A model generated the notes under the pieces. That model ran no database searches. It worked only from the letters and a program-made list of their open reading frames with translations, and was not told the DNA's origin. DNA of 7,050 bases from Comamonadaceae bacterium (lineage in GTDB: Bacteria > Pseudomonadota > Gammaproteobacteria > Burkholderiales > Burkholderiaceae_C), in NCBI GenBank assembly GCA_947461325.1, contig CANHLD010000089.1:1-7050 (forward strand), given 5' to 3'. This document shows positions 6,808-7,050 of this stretch, in pieces. A program made the translations under genes and the position numbers. Position 1 is the stretch's first letter. Every line of letters begins with the position of its first letter.

Positions 6808-6864
6808 GTCGCCGCTCACCGCCGCTACGCGGCAACGTTCGCGTCGGCCCGCCCGTCATGTCGT
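6792..6864. repeat. Long imperfect stem-loop (hairpin 2) in intergenic region
   Basis: The outer stem ACGACATG (6792-6799) pairs perfectly with CATGTCGT (6857-6864). The two arms stay largely complementary inward (for example GGTCG at 6807-6811 with CGGCC at 6845-6849, including one G-T pair, and CGC at 6813-6815 with GCG at 6841-6843) and end in a perfect GCCGC-TAC-GCGGC hairpin at 6821-6833. The total span of 73 bases with centre near 6828 is typical of REP-like or small palindromic mobile repeats. There is no T-run, so a terminator is less likely. Confidence 0.6.
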
Positions 6865-6925
6865 TAACCTTTCGCTATGCTCTCAGGCCGCATTTGATTT
6901 TCTTAAGCTTGCGGGAAGCCGCCCA

Positions 6926-6931
6926 TACAAT
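6926..6931 (+). promoter_or_regulatory. Possible -10 element for the aldehyde dehydrogenase gene
   Basis: TACAAT matches the sigma-70 consensus at five of six positions and lies 33 bases before the start codon at 6965, a suitable distance for a short leader. At 17 bases upstream only TTAAGC (6903-6908) is found, a poor -35 element. The call is therefore tentative. Confidence 0.3.
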
Positions 6932-6964
6932 GGCTTAACTACTTAAACAACCCCTGAAGTCCAC

Positions 6965-7050
6965 ATGACCAGCTACACCAAACACTACATCAACGGCGCA
7001 TGGCAACAAACCACATCCACGGCGCATTTCGAGGTACATGACGCCAGCAC
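6965..7050 (+). CDS. Aldehyde dehydrogenase family protein, N-terminal fragment (runs off window)
   Basis: The ATG at 6965 opens a frame that continues to the window edge, showing 28 complete codons. The peptide begins MTSYTKHYINGAWQQ and continues to FEVHDAS; the pattern YINGxW followed by about ten residues and F-x-V-x-(N/D)-(P/A)-(A/S) is the usual N-terminus of NAD(P)-dependent aldehyde dehydrogenases. The nucleotide-binding and catalytic Cys/Glu regions are outside the window, so substrate and activity cannot be judged. The upstream sequence CCTGAAG is a weak ribosome binding site. It is separated from ldcA by the palindromic intergenic region and probably belongs to another transcription unit. 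Confidence 0.75.
   Translation, partial: MTSYTKHYINGAWQQTTSTAHFEVHDAS

Larger units (their letters stand above)
6720..6964. other. Non-coding intergenic region with hairpins and a possible promoter
   Basis: No convincing gene lies here. The left two thirds are dominated by two adjacent imperfect palindromes rich in GCCGG and CGCC, listed separately. The right third is more AT-rich and carries a possible sigma-70 -10 box before the aldehyde dehydrogenase start. No T-run follows either hairpin, so neither reads as a standard intrinsic terminator. Confidence 0.7.

Noticed and set aside
6792..6870. Hairpin 2 as a rho-independent terminator of the ldcA transcript
   Set aside because: No run of T follows the stem; the next bases are TAACCTTTCGC.
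6729..6938. Open frame of 69 codons between ldcA and the aldehyde dehydrogenase
   Set aside because: It lies across the palindromic repeats, has no ribosome binding site, and its Arg/Pro-rich peptide looks like translated repeat sequence.
1..7050. CRISPR arrays, tRNA or rRNA genes, insertion sequences, transporter or regulator genes
   Set aside because: None was recognised on either strand; there is no regularly spaced long repeat, cloverleaf pattern or transposase-like frame.

Overview
The window looks like a chromosomal segment of a betaproteobacterium, most likely of the order Burkholderiales. Reasons: the IF-1 resembles the second, C-terminally extended IF-1 paralogue of that group; the neighbouring METTL21-like methyltransferase is of a type I associate with it; and base composition is moderate (about half G+C by eye). 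Genus cannot be fixed from sequence reading alone. All recognisable genes lie on the + strand, and most are separated by fewer than 60 bases.

Layout. Positions 1-905 hold the 3' part of infA (IF-1) and, overlapping its stop codon by four bases, a small SAM-dependent methyltransferase. Positions 938-2326 hold one continuous reading frame joining a complete tRNA adenosine deaminase (TadA) to a complete haloalkane dehalogenase of the DhlA-like subfamily. Eleven bases later a three-gene catabolic cassette begins: an SDR dehydrogenase (2338-3114), a form IV RuBisCO-like protein (3146-4357) and a DUF1537 acid-sugar kinase (4362-5729). An LD-carboxypeptidase of family S66 (5787-6719) follows. Positions 6720-6964 are non-coding and contain two consecutive imperfect hairpins with a repeated GCCGG-containing core, then a possible promoter. 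The first 28 codons of an aldehyde dehydrogenase run off the right edge.

How the genes may work together. DUF1537 kinases and RuBisCO-like proteins are known to act in sequence in acid-sugar catabolism: a 3-oxo acid sugar is phosphorylated, then decarboxylated or cleaved by the RuBisCO-like protein, as in D-apionate breakdown. The SDR would plausibly make the 3-oxo acid. No class II aldolase of the four-carbon acid pathways and no transporter is visible, so the RuBisCO-like protein probably takes the carbon-skeleton step. The exact substrate is not determined by the sequence.

The most noteworthy items are the TadA-dehalogenase fusion with both active sites intact, the compact SDR/RuBisCO-like/kinase cassette placed between tadA and ldcA, the unusual RuBisCO-like active site (nearly all RuBisCO ligands kept, but the Lys177, Thr173 and His298 equivalents replaced), and the paired palindromic element before the aldehyde dehydrogenase gene.
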